64,000 nucleotides of DNA from Flagellimonas amoyensis (GCF_003058265.1 NZ_QBUK01000010.1:1-64000); one strand, 5' to 3'; numbered from the stretch's first letter, positions 1 through 8,009 are shown. The notes: generated by a model from the letters alone, not told the origin. Made by a program: numbers and translations.

Positions 1-70
1 TGAGTCGATCTCGTGCACTTGATTTGCACTGCTCACTTTCATCCGCCGCAGGTGGTATACATTGACCGCC

Positions 71-691
71 CTATCCAGAGGCAAAGGGCACTCCATTCAC
101 AATATACAAAGGGTCGTTGCCTGCACCGATACTGTTCCGTCCCCTGATCTGGATGTTGAACCCTGCCCCTGGAAGACCCGAGGTCTGGGTGATGTTCACC
201 CCGGACATCCGTCCCTGAAGGGCAGCCAACGGATTGGAAACGGGCTGTTTTTCGATTTCAGAAGCTACCACCTTACTGATGTTCCCGGTGCGCTCCCTTT
301 CGGTAACGGTATAGTAGCCCGCATTGAGCACCACTTCCCCCAATTGGGTCACGTCCTCTTCCAAAGATACTACAATTTCGTCCCTACCCGAAATGGGCAC
401 GGAGAGGGTCTTGAAGCCGACCATGGAAAAGATAAGCACATCGCCGGGTGATGCTTGAATGGTAAATGAACCGTCCAATTCGGATATGGTCCCGATATGC
501 TTGGACTCCACCACAATGTTCACCCCGGCAAGGGGGTTCCCCGAAGTATCGGTCACGGTGCCGGAAATGGTGGACTGTGGTGGTTCCAAGCTATGGCCCG
601 CCTGCATTTTGTGTGTAAAAAAGGGTACTAAAAGGATATATAGTAGCAGGAACCATGACGTCCTGCAAAAGCATTTTGGTGATTTCTTCAT
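71..691 (-). pseudogene. Truncated SusC/RagA-type TonB-linked outer-membrane protein (N-terminal stub)
   Basis: SusC-type proteins are outer-membrane beta-barrels that import glycans or peptides with a SusD lipoprotein. The stub has a signal anchor after MKKSPKCF, a carboxypeptidase-like regulatory domain (GTVTDTSGNPLAGVNIVV), and the start of the plug (LQGRMSGVNITQTSGLPGAG, IQIRGRNSIGAGNDPLYIVN), then stops at GVPFASG, about 205 residues into a family that normally exceeds 900. The rest of the plug and the whole barrel are missing. The chosen start is the ATG at 691, just before the basic signal peptide; an in-frame ATG at 751 lies upstream. Directly downstream, in another frame, a 23-codon open frame runs off the window edge (69 to 1), so an insertion or rearrangement may have cut the gene here. 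No SusD is visible. Confidence 0.8.
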
Positions 692-1783
692 TATGTTGAG
701 TTCGTTTGAGTAAAGCGTTAGTTTATATTCCACTGTCCAAAAAGTCAGCATAAAGCCAAAACTCCAAGAAGGACATCAAGGTTCGGACATAGGCCATCCC
801 GTCCAAGTACCAAATGCAGTTGGAAATTGGGTTCCTTAATGAATAATGACTATGAAAATGTACTAGGGCCGGATTCCCCAAAAGTGTATGTGTGAGCTAA
901 GGGACAATGGATATCGTAAACCGGAAAAATGGAGCGTATGTCCTAAAGCTATAGTCCTAGGGTTAGATTGGGTTTCTAGGCTTCTTCCTAAATAATAGAT
1001 GAAATGTAGTTATTGGAACATTCCTTAAATAGTAAAGCATTATTTTAGTGTTTTAGTTGGTCGTTAAAGGTCAAAGAAAATCAGATTTCAATAACAAACC
1101 CCAATGTCCATTTGCTGTTAAAGGAAAAGAAGCTACTTTTATGGTCATTGTAATTAATGCTGAATGAATAAAACCGTCTTTAACCCGGCAAGCCCATAAT
1201 TTCTGTGGGCATGGGGTTGGTATTGAAGGACAGTATTCAAAGGGTTTTTCTCCTTGGCCAACATGGTACAACGTCCTTGTTTTTGGTACTGGCAGTTTTT
1301 GGTGCTCATTCGAGGCGCATTTGATGTTTTTTAGAATAGATTGAAGGGGTGGGGATTGCACCTGTTTGTCATCACAAATAGCGATGCTAGCTACAAATGA
1401 TTTGCTGCGGAGGTGCTTTAATGGATTTGCTTTACTCATTTTCATATACCCTAGTGCTTATGATGAACGAGTTTAAAAGCGAAAAGGCTGGTATTCCACA
1501 TCCAACCTTTGTCCAGGCGCTAGCAAGCCTACAACACGGTTTTCAGTAGAACCCAGCCTAAAGAATTGTGCAAAGATACACAATAGCTTTAGACGTGGGT
1601 TTAACTCTACCGCCTCGTGTTGTGTCGAAATGCTAGCTTCGGACGCTGAGGCTCATTAAACTCACAATCTATTTGATAGATGTAATAATCAAGTTAAACA
1701 GCACGACAAGTGCTTAGTGATAACTATGCAAACATAAAGTGTTAGCTGGAACTAAGCAAATGTTTTTCAATATTTTTTTACGA
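692..1783. other. Gene-poor stretch between the SusC stub and the XRE gene
   Basis: I see no convincing gene in these roughly 1.1 kb. A 124-codon minus-strand open frame (1071-1445) has no recognisable motif and a composition unlike a normal protein. A TAnnTTTG-like box (minus strand, 1578-1571) has no TTG at the right distance. The stretch could be eroded DNA or hold an unrecognised RNA gene. Confidence 0.4.
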
Positions 1784-2029
1784 ATGGCAAAAAAGGTTGC
1801 TCCAAAGACAAAAATAGAATTGAAAATAGTGAAGCTTGTGAAGGCTAGAAGGAACAAATTAAATCGTAGCCAGTCAGATATTGGTGAATTATTCGGGGTC
1901 ACACGTGGCTACATTGGTCAAATTGAAATGGAAAGTTCACCTAGCATGTATTCTTTTGATCAGTTGTACGAACTTGCGAAATACCTTGAATGTAGTATGA
2001 AGGATTTTATGCCTGATAATCCAATGTAG
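1784..2029 (+). CDS. XRE-family helix-turn-helix regulator
   Basis: An 81-residue single-domain Cro/C1-type DNA-binding protein. The helix-turn-helix covers roughly residues 18-55 (KARRNKLNRSQSDIGELFG, then TRGYIGQIE as recognition helix), followed by the usual closing helices (YELAKYLECSMKDFMP). I chose the ATG at 1784 (MAKKVAPK); an in-frame ATG at 1760 would add eight hydrophobic residues. Such small regulators commonly control the mobile or defence genes beside them. It stands alone and AT-rich, upstream of an integrase remnant, and may be a leftover control gene of the element. Its target is unknown. Confidence 0.75.
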   Translation: MAKKVAPKTKIELKIVKLVKARRNKLNRSQSDIGELFGVTRGYIGQIEMESSPSMYSFDQLYELAKYLECSMKDFMPDNPM

Positions 2030-2250
2030 ACAACTGGCATGAAGACTTAAATCAATATGTTAGGTCTTTAGAAAACCTGTCCTAAAGTAAAGATTGGGAT
2101 ATCTAGACCTATTATCTGATTATACCGTTTTGAACTGTGCTTTTTTCAATTTTATAAATGAATTGAGGCCTATCTTTTGCTGCTTGCTTCCAATAATGTG
2201 GTCTAGAATTAATTGAAGTCACTATTATACCCGCTCCAAAACCAAGGGGA

Positions 2251-2624
2251 AGCTTTACCATTAAAATCCTGCCTCCGGTTCAGAAAATCTTGGATTATTA
2301 TAGTAAAAATTCATTGGGCACTAAATATGTCTTTCCAATTTTACTACATGACGTTCTTACGCCCAACCAGATAGAGAACCGCAAAGCCAAAGTGCTTAAA
2401 AAATATAACACGGACCTGAGAACCATAGCCGAATTGGCCAAAATTCAAAAATCTGTTACCAGTTATGTTGCTCGTCACAGTTTTGCCAATTGCCTTAAGC
2501 AAAAAGGAGTTGCAACAGATGTAATCAGCGAATCATTGGGCATCAGAATATGGCTATAACTCAAGCGTACTTGAAAGAACTAGATACATCTGTCGTTGAT
2601 AAGGCGATAGAAGTTTTGTTATGA
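2251..2624 (+). pseudogene. Tyrosine recombinase (integrase) C-terminal remnant, frameshifted
   Basis: Tyrosine recombinases move integrative elements by cutting att sites through a phosphotyrosine link. Here only the C-terminal half of the catalytic domain is left. The first frame reads KILPPVQKIL and then SYVARHSFANCLKQKGVATD, the box with the second catalytic Arg, up to ISESLG. A single-base deletion near 2540 shifts the frame; the other frame then gives HQNMAITQAYLKEL, which supplies the second His and the nucleophilic Tyr, and ends at the TGA of 2622-2624. The N-terminal SAM-like domain and first catalytic Arg are missing. It is a dead relic, most like Bacteroidota conjugative-transposon integrases. 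Confidence 0.8.
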
Positions 2625-2643
2625 GATAATTCCAACATTCTCC

Positions 2644-3027
2644 CTATCTAACCCAATTCCATAGTCGAGCAAACATACCTTTTTTCTTCTTTTCACTATA
2701 ATGGATTTGCATATCCTGAGCTTCTTCTTTTCTATGAATATTAACTTCTGATTGAGACCACTTTTTACACCAAATCACTTTGTTATTCTTTATCCAATAG
2801 TGCGATTTACAAGGAAAACTCCAGTTACCAATTGAAGGATCCAGAGTTACGGTCTCCCCATTGTATTCCATTTTCCAAGATGCAGGGGAGAGCGGGGTAT
2901 TAACCTCGCTCCCACACCCACAACAACAGTTATGCAGCACTGTGCCATATTCCATCGAAATATAGAGCACCCCATCCTCCAACTTTTCAGGAATTTGCTC
3001 CAAAAACTTAAGCCTCACTGTCTTCAT
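2644..3027 (-). CDS. DUF6527 family protein (BubE-like protease of a ubiquitin-like pathway)
   Basis: 127 residues matching the DUF6527 pattern: LYISMEYGTVLHNCCCGCG (cysteine cluster around residues 34-38), then PLSPASW, DPSIGNWSFPCKSHYWI (Ser-His pair in SHYW) and a basic tail. As I recall, in recent work on bacterial ubiquitination-like (Bub) operons the DUF6527 protein is called BubE and acts as a serine-type protease on the ubiquitin-like protein. I recognise the family but infer the activity. The ATG at 3027 lies 20 nt inside the end of the E2-E1 gene in another frame, so translation is probably coupled. It is the last gene of the operon. The cysteine cluster could bind zinc. Confidence 0.82.
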   Translation of the reverse strand: MKTVRLKFLEQIPEKLEDGVLYISMEYGTVLHNCCCGCGSEVNTPLSPASWKMEYNGETVTLDPSIGNWSFPCKSHYWIKNNKVIWCKKWSQSEVNIHRKEEAQDMQIHYSEKKKKGMFARLWNWVR

Positions 3028-4189
3028 TCAATAAACTGTTTAGATTAATCGAATAGATTGCATTATGTTCCTTTTCTTGATCATGATACACCCCAAAAAG
3101 CTTTTTCCATTTGATGACGGCCAAACAGGCATTCAGGTTGTTCAGCTCAGCAATTTGAATGTTATCGTCATACGCCCCGTCCTCTTCTGGATCAACAAAG
3201 GAAACCCGGTTCAACTCTTGGACACTTTTCCGATAGTTAGGGGTACACGTCGTTAGCCTTAGCATTCCCGTGAGGGCACCATCAACCCTGTCCACTCCCA
3301 TACCTACATCAATAAATGGGGTTTCCAATTCTATCAGCCGGCCAAAAATAATTCGCTTTGGTTCGCTCTTATCGATGCTGATGAACACAAAATCCATTTT
3401 GTCCAAAAGGTGTATATTGGTTTCATCCAGATAGAAATCATGGGGAATGATCCCTTTGTGCATCTTGGAATAAATCCCCGCATAGTAATGGACCTTCTTT
3501 TTGCATTCATTCAGTTCTTCCAAGGATGCTGCCCCTGGCGCCCTGAACGCATTATGCTGCAAAAAAGGCGCTCCATCGAACAGATGAATCTCTGCGACCA
3601 ATGTCTTGGCCACTGAATCGAGAATATAAGACCCTGTGCCTCCCAAACCGATAATCGCCACCTTCAAGCCTGCCAGTTTTTTTGAAATGGAATCGACATG
3701 GGACCGACTCGCATTGGTGTCCCAATATTTCAAGACCCCATTCTCTTCCACATCTTCCATCACCTTAAAGGTTTGGGCCGTGACCGAAGGGTCCAAAGCC
3801 CTTGCCTCATTGGAAATGATGCGGATATATTGGGTCATCTTATGGTAATAATCCGAATACCCTCCCTGGGGTTTGTTCGAAAAGGAATGGTCCACCTGCA
3901 CACCACCCAAAGTATTTCGGGCACTGCTATGTTTAATGGCCTGTATTTCTGAACCGTCCGCACGGCAAGGTTGTTCCCCTGCAAAATGGACCACATGGCT
4001 CCTGGGCTTAACGGCCCTCCCTCCTCCAATGGTGAGATCCGTGACCAAAATACCCCTTTGCACTCTTTTATCTCTGTTCACATAGGGAACATTGGTTATC
4101 ACCAAATAACCCCCATGGATAGAAACTTCGTAACCTTCGTTACGAAGTTTCATCAGGTCCGGACTATGACTTATTAGTTGCAGTGACAT
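3008..4189 (-). CDS. E2-E1 fusion: DUF6791 domain + ThiF adenylyltransferase (Bub-type)
   Basis: This is the predicted conjugation engine for the ubiquitin-like protein encoded just upstream. Residues about 1-150 match DUF6791, an E2-like fold: VQVDHSFSNKP, GGYSDYYHKMTQYI. Residues about 170-393 are a ThiF/E1 adenylation domain: GLGGTGS at 181-187 binds ATP, Asp205 in HLFDGAP and Asn213/Arg216 in HNAFRAPG fit the nucleotide-binding and Arg-finger positions. A ThiF domain would adenylate the C terminus of the ubiquitin-like protein; the E2-like part would pass it on. I see no clear E1 catalytic-cysteine motif, which fits reports that Bub enzymes use a serine ester instead. The start overlaps the upstream gene by 26 nt and the end overlaps the DUF6527 gene by 20 nt. 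Confidence 0.88.
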   Translation of the reverse strand: MSLQLISHSPDLMKLRNEGYEVSIHGGYLVITNVPYVNRDKRVQRGILVTDLTIGGGRAVKPRSHVVHFAGEQPCRADGSEIQAIKHSSARNTLGGVQVDHSFSNKPQGGYSDYYHKMTQYIRIISNEARALDPSVTAQTFKVMEDVEENGVLKYWDTNASRSHVDSISKKLAGLKVAIIGLGGTGSYILDSVAKTLVAEIHLFDGAPFLQHNAFRAPGAASLEELNECKKKVHYYAGIYSKMHKGIIPHDFYLDETNIHLLDKMDFVFISIDKSEPKRIIFGRLIELETPFIDVGMGVDRVDGALTGMLRLTTCTPNYRKSVQELNRVSFVDPEEDGAYDDNIQIAELNNLNACLAVIKWKKLFGVYHDQEKEHNAIYSINLNSLLNEDSEA

Positions 4190-4838
4190 TGAATATCATT
4201 CTTTGTTTCACTTTCACTTTTTGTCCCTTGACCAAGCTGCCCTCTTCGAATCCTTTGGGTCCCCGCTTATATATCACGGTATAGCAAACATTGGGGTCCG
4301 TTGAGATGCTTCCATAGGCCAACTTGATCACCTCTTCATAGCTTATGAAAGGCTTGTTCCATACCTTTTCCTTTGCATTTACAATAAGATGGTATTCGAT
4401 GGACAATGGACATGTTTGGAATACGGATTTACGGCTCAGGCCTACTTTATGTTCCAGATCCTCCCGGTAACCAACTTCGACATCCCCATTCCGGATTTCC
4501 TTAAGGAAGAATTCCCGCTCATCCCTGTTGACCAGGGCCATGATTTCCAAGGGGGTCATAAAGCATTCCTCAACCTCATAGGTCTCACCATCAACAATGA
4601 TGGGTATTTTCCTGTAAGGTTTGGCTCGGAAGCCTTCAATGCCGACTTCACGTAAATCAACCTCTTCTTCCAATTGAATGGGCTCAAAGCCCTTTTCGTT
4701 GATCTTTTGGAGCAGTTCATAATCCTCTACAGGCCCTAGGCCTGCAAGGCTTAAAATCTCACTTCCCTTGATGATCGAATTTTCCGTTTCAAAGGTGGAG
4801 TTGTTCAACTTAAAAATAAATTTTGCCATTTCTAACAT
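4164..4838 (-). CDS. Multiubiquitin-domain protein, three ubiquitin-like modules (BubA-like)
   Basis: A 224-residue modifier precursor made of three beta-grasp modules: about 4-75 (FIFKLNNSTFETE...), 76-145 (IPIIVDGETYEVEECFMTP...) and 146-224 (YHLIVNAKEKVW...YTVIYKRGPKGFEEGSLV...). The last matches the PF14452 Multi_ubiq pattern and ends MIFNVTATNKS. There is no C-terminal diglycine, so trimming or a different chemistry is expected; the DUF6527 protein two genes on is the likely processor. It is the first gene of a three-gene overlapping operon with a good promoter about 280 nt upstream. ATGs at 4838 and 4829 are both possible; the second gives the family-like start MAKFIFKLNN. The pathway role is known for the family; an antiphage role here is inferred. 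Confidence 0.88.
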   Translation of the reverse strand: MLEMAKFIFKLNNSTFETENSIIKGSEILSLAGLGPVEDYELLQKINEKGFEPIQLEEEVDLREVGIEGFRAKPYRKIPIIVDGETYEVEECFMTPLEIMALVNRDEREFFLKEIRNGDVEVGYREDLEHKVGLSRKSVFQTCPLSIEYHLIVNAKEKVWNKPFISYEEVIKLAYGSISTDPNVCYTVIYKRGPKGFEEGSLVKGQKVKVKQRMIFNVTATNKS

Positions 4839-5025
4839 TTTAATGAGTTATAAAGTCCCAAGGGCTTTAAAGCAGGTATGGGCCATTGCTGCTCAGGTAA
4901 AAAATTTAGTTCCCCTACTTGCGGCACATCATTAAAATGGCTAACATTGTAAACAGAACAAGGGAATCGCTCAAGGTGATGAGCCTTGAAATAGAAGACA
5001 CCAATCTTATATCCCTTTTTGTACT

Positions 5026-5060
5026 CCAGTCTGTTGTTACCTCAACGGACTGGATTTTTT
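5026..5060 (+). terminator. Hairpin plus T-run in the divergent control region
   Basis: CCAGTC and GACTGG (5026-5053) pair around an inner GTTG/CAAC, and the plus strand continues with ATTTTTTATTTT. This looks like an intrinsic terminator for plus-strand RNA, although no plus-strand gene lies just upstream. On the minus strand the same hairpin falls in the long leader of the ubiquitin-like operon. A second small hairpin (TCAAGG/CCTTGA) lies at 4971-4989. Confidence 0.55.
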
Positions 5061-5117
5061 ATTTTATCCTCTATCGTTATATATATTTAGATTCATATCT
5101 ATTTGAATTCGATTAGG

Positions 5118-5146
5118 CAAATATAAAAATTTATCTGGTTAGACAA
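5118..5146 (-). promoter_or_regulatory. Predicted flavobacterial promoter of the Bub-type operon
   Basis: On the minus strand a TTG (5146-5144) is followed after 18 nt by TATATTTG (5125-5118), matching the Bacteroidota -33/-7 pattern TTG-N(19-21)-TAnnTTTG with spacing one short. Transcription would start near 5110, leaving a leader of roughly 270-280 nt before the first gene. That leader contains two hairpins and may be a control site. Confidence 0.55.
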
Positions 5147-5175
5147 CTAAAAAAAACTAATTTATTTATGTATAG

Positions 5176-5219
5176 TTTTACAAACAGTTTGTATAATTCA
5201 ACTTTACGCTGTACCTTTG
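5176..5219 (+). promoter_or_regulatory. Promoter of the XRE-ImmA pair with an overlapping palindromic operator
   Basis: The palindrome ACAAAC-A-GTTTGT (5180-5192), extended with two mismatched bases to 5176-5196, overlaps the TTG element at 5189-5191. After 20 nt comes TACCTTTG at 5212-5219, a perfect TAnnTTTG box, 22 nt before the ATG at 5242. An inverted repeat on the -33 element is where an XRE repressor would bind, so the regulator probably controls its own gene. The palindrome is about 50 nt from the divergent promoter of the Bub-type operon, so it could affect both sides. Confidence 0.65.
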
Positions 5220-5241
5220 CAGTAATTAACCCAATCAAAAT

Positions 5242-5589
5242 ATGACGGATAACGATAAGGACCGGTTTTATACCAAAGTCGGCCAATTTATTAAGCACGC
5301 AAGGTCCAAGGCCGATTTGAGTCAGGCCGACCTCGCCATGAAAGCCAATATGAGCCGTGCTTCAATCGTTAATATTGAAAAAGGGAGGCAACATCCACCA
5401 TTACATCTTTTATGGACGTTTTCCGAAATTTTGAATGTGAATGTGAGCAACCTTATTCCCGATTTTCAACCTGCCACCAATGAGGTGAATCCCATCTTTG
5501 AGAAATTCATTAAGAAGTCCAAGGCCAAAGGACATATTAAGGAAGACTCGATGGAGAATCTGAACTCATTTATCAGTCAGTCCAGTTGA
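5242..5589 (+). CDS. XRE-family helix-turn-helix regulator (partner of ImmA/IrrE)
   Basis: 115 residues with an N-terminal Cro/C1 domain (about 10-68): VGQFIKHARSKADLSQADLA, then MSRASIVNIEKGRQHPPLHL as recognition helix, and LNVNVSNLIP closing the fold. The C-terminal 45 residues are charged. XRE regulators next to ImmA/IrrE metallopeptidases are a standard switch: the protease cleaves the repressor when a signal appears. The gene is 19 nt upstream of such a protease and has a palindromic operator in its own promoter. Divergent placement against the ubiquitin-like operon makes it a candidate regulator of that operon too. Confidence 0.85.
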   Translation: MTDNDKDRFYTKVGQFIKHARSKADLSQADLAMKANMSRASIVNIEKGRQHPPLHLLWTFSEILNVNVSNLIPDFQPATNEVNPIFEKFIKKSKAKGHIKEDSMENLNSFISQSS

Positions 5590-5608
5590 CAATTAAAAAA
5601 TTACCGAG

Positions 5609-6136
5609 ATGAAAAGCATTGAAGAAAAGGGGTCAAAACTTCTTGACAGTCTTGGTCTGAAGTATGCCCCCATCCCTATTAAAAAGATTGTTAGGGAACT
5701 AGATATCAGTTTACTTTCCTTTGACTTGGGCGATGATGTGTCCGGGGCATTGGTCATAGAGAATGGGAATGCCAGGATTGGCTATAATCCTTCAGAATCT
5801 GAAGTCAGGCAACGTTTTACCATTGCCCATGAACTTGGTCACTATATCCTCCATAGGGATGAAAGGAAGGATGGTCTTTTTGTTGACAATGTCAAGGTCA
5901 TGTTCCGCCGCCAAAATTCCACGGATAAAGAGTACAGACAGGAACGGGAAGCAAATGCCTTTGCAGCTTCCATTTTGATGCCGGAAGATTTGATCCGAAA
6001 GGAATTTGAGCTCTTGATGGAAAGTGAAACCTTTTTTACCGACGAGAATATGGTACGGTCCCTGGCCAAAAAATTCAAGGTAAGCAACATAGCCATGACC
6101 TTCAGGTTGACCAATTTGGGATACCTTGGGAAGTAA
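5609..6136 (+). CDS. ImmA/IrrE family metallopeptidase
   Basis: 175 residues. The zinc site is HELGHYILH (HExxH) near residues 75-83, preceded by RFTIAHELGH and followed by EREANAFAASILMPEDLI, whose Glu is the usual third ligand. This is the PF06114 pattern. ImmA cleaves the phage-like repressor ImmR; IrrE/DdrO is the Deinococcus equivalent. By analogy this enzyme would inactivate the XRE protein encoded 19 nt upstream and switch on genes under its operator. The length is normal and no part is missing. Confidence 0.88.
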   Translation: MKSIEEKGSKLLDSLGLKYAPIPIKKIVRELDISLLSFDLGDDVSGALVIENGNARIGYNPSESEVRQRFTIAHELGHYILHRDERKDGLFVDNVKVMFRRQNSTDKEYRQEREANAFAASILMPEDLIRKEFELLMESETFFTDENMVRSLAKKFKVSNIAMTFRLTNLGYLGK

Positions 6137-6273
6137 CATTTGGGAAACGATACCCATGGAACAGCGCGGGTGGACGATTTTTCTGTCAATTTTACCTTTC
6201 TGGACATTGGAAGAATCAAAAATATATTTATCTTAGATCAATCCGTATTCGTAACCAGTTAACAATCAATCGT

Positions 6274-6477
6274 ATGGAAAGTGGAAAAGTACAAAAAGAC
6301 CCGAGAGGTGGGACGGTAGTATCCATATTTGTGGAAGGTGCCGATTTCAAATCCACCAAATTAAAGGAAACAAAACATGTGAGTGGTCTTATTGAACATA
6401 CGATCGAACAACAGAAGGAAGTACTCAGGCTCAATCAGATGAATCAGGAAGAGTTGAGAACTATTGTGCAACTCTAA
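6274..6477 (+). CDS. Unknown 67-residue protein
   Basis: I do not recognise this protein. It starts at an ATG at 6274 with a basic N-terminus (MESGKVQKDPRGGTVVSIFV), has a short beta-rich stretch and ends in a helical, Gln/Glu-rich segment (IEHTIEQQKEVLRLNQMNQ). It ends 11 nt before the start of the next gene, with an AAAAAGGGGG ribosome-binding-like run between, so the two probably form an operon. It may be a small partner or inhibitor of the peptidase-like protein downstream; that is only a guess from position. Confidence 0.6.
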   Translation: MESGKVQKDPRGGTVVSIFVEGADFKSTKLKETKHVSGLIEHTIEQQKEVLRLNQMNQEELRTIVQL

Positions 6478-6488
6478 AAAGGGGGCCC

Positions 6489-8009
6489 TTGGTTGTCAAG
6501 TCATTTTCCGAATCCGCCTTTGCTTCGGCCTTGAAGAATGACTATACCACTAAGGTTGTCATCCAAGAAAAAAACCAGTTTCTTTTTTTATACGAATACC
6601 TTTCTTCCCCAGCAATTGGTTCTAGAACAATGGTTATGGAGGAAAACTATATCAGTAAGGATTTTCTCGATGGCTATTCCACCTATTATTCCTATTGCTT
6701 TGAAAACTATCCCAAAGTCTGTAGAAGAATCCACTTCTTTCGCAATGAATTCGATGCAAAGGAACTTACCAAACAATTATTGAAGGATGATGATCCCGAA
6801 TTTTGGGAAGGATACCTCGGATTCATTGTCGTCAAGCCCATTCCCATCACGGTTATAGGCCTTACCTTATTAAAAACCTATTCCGATCCTGAAGATTCCC
6901 GGTCCTTTTGGGGCACTAGGCAGTACCTAATCCATTTATTCGGAAAGCAGTTAAAGATTGAATCCTTGGCCTTCCAAGAACAGGACAGCGTCATTGCGGC
7001 CTGTGCCACCACCGCGATTTGGTCCATGCTGAACAAAGCTTCGTTGAATTTTCATACGAGCTTGAAATCCCCTAGCCAAATTACCCGCGACGCGGATAAC
7101 ATTTCCCCTGATGGCAGCCGTCTTTTCCCCAATAAAGGTCTGAGTATATTACAAATCTGTCAGGCTATTGTCAACTCAGGTTTGGTGTCCGAGATCAAAC
7201 GGCCAAACATCCGCCATAGTAAAGAAATGGGGCAAGTGGTCTCGGGTGTTTATATTCGAAAAATACTAAATGCATATTCTTCCTTGGGTATTCCCATTAT
7301 TCTCGTAATCAAAGTTCCCTTTGGCGAAAACTATGGAGCCCATGCCATAGCTGTCTCTGGCTTTAAATTTATAAAGCCTCAGATAACAGCGCCCAAGGAT
7401 GAAATTACGTGGCATTCCGACAACATTGAAAAAATCTACGCCCACGATGATCAATGGGGCCCCTTTGCAAGGTTGACATTCCTAAATGATGGGGAATTGG
7501 AAAACCATTGGACAAAGAATGACCCAAAAAAACGTCCGACCCTTGTACAATATATCATAGTTCCCGTATTTCCTAAGGTAAGAATATCTTATGAAGACAT
7601 CGAAGCCATCGTCTTGGGATTAGACCTAATTCTTCGGCTTTTCTTTACGAATAAAATAGTGGCAGATTTGGTTTGGGACATAAAAATCCTTTATTCCCAG
7701 GACCATAAAAATGGAATGAGGCAATATCCCCTATCGGAGCCTGCCAAAATCAATAGGTTGACCTTAAGCCTTCCCAAATACGTATGGGTCGCAAATTGTA
7801 GTGTGGCAGGACAAAAAATGATGGAATTCGTTTTTGATGCCACAGGGGTACAGAACGCCATGCTGGGCATCGATATAATCTGTTTTTTTTCCAGAAAGAT
7901 TAGGCTTGACCTCCAAAGTTTCCTAAGGACCAACAAACAAATGCTCGAACCCCTTATCAAACATAAAGGCAGGGGCAACTACTACAAGTTTTTTATTGAA
8001 TCCCTATAA
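6489..8009 (+). CDS. Unknown 506-residue protein with C39-like cysteine-peptidase core
   Basis: No family name comes to mind, but the middle looks like a papain-fold peptidase of the C39 type: QEQDSVIAACATTAIWSML (Cys172), GAHAIAVSGF (His285) and HDDQWGPF (Asp320/321) fit the order Gln/Cys-His-Asp. Flanking parts (1-160 and 340-506) are unassigned and show no signal peptide or clear membrane segment, so the protein is probably cytosolic. The TTG at 6489 is used because it follows a purine-rich AAAAAGGGGG; the first ATG would remove 47 residues. Its place beside an XRE/ImmA switch and opposite a ubiquitin-like operon raises the possibility that it is an effector or deconjugating peptidase. That role is inference. 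Confidence 0.65.
   Translation: MVVKSFSESAFASALKNDYTTKVVIQEKNQFLFLYEYLSSPAIGSRTMVMEENYISKDFLDGYSTYYSYCFENYPKVCRRIHFFRNEFDAKELTKQLLKDDDPEFWEGYLGFIVVKPIPITVIGLTLLKTYSDPEDSRSFWGTRQYLIHLFGKQLKIESLAFQEQDSVIAACATTAIWSMLNKASLNFHTSLKSPSQITRDADNISPDGSRLFPNKGLSILQICQAIVNSGLVSEIKRPNIRHSKEMGQVVSGVYIRKILNAYSSLGIPIILVIKVPFGENYGAHAIAVSGFKFIKPQITAPKDEITWHSDNIEKIYAHDDQWGPFARLTFLNDGELENHWTKNDPKKRPTLVQYIIVPVFPKVRISYEDIEAIVLGLDLILRLFFTNKIVADLVWDIKILYSQDHKNGMRQYPLSEPAKINRLTLSLPKYVWVANCSVAGQKMMEFVFDATGVQNAMLGIDIICFFSRKIRLDLQSFLRTNKQMLEPLIKHKGRGNYYKFFIESL

Noticed and set aside
1071-1445. A 124-codon minus-strand open frame.
   Set aside because: No motif, odd composition and no promoter with both elements correctly spaced; I could not support it as a gene.
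4919-5116. A 65-codon plus-strand open frame in the divergent control region.
   Set aside because: It runs through the terminator-like hairpin and its T-run, and the product has no recognisable features.
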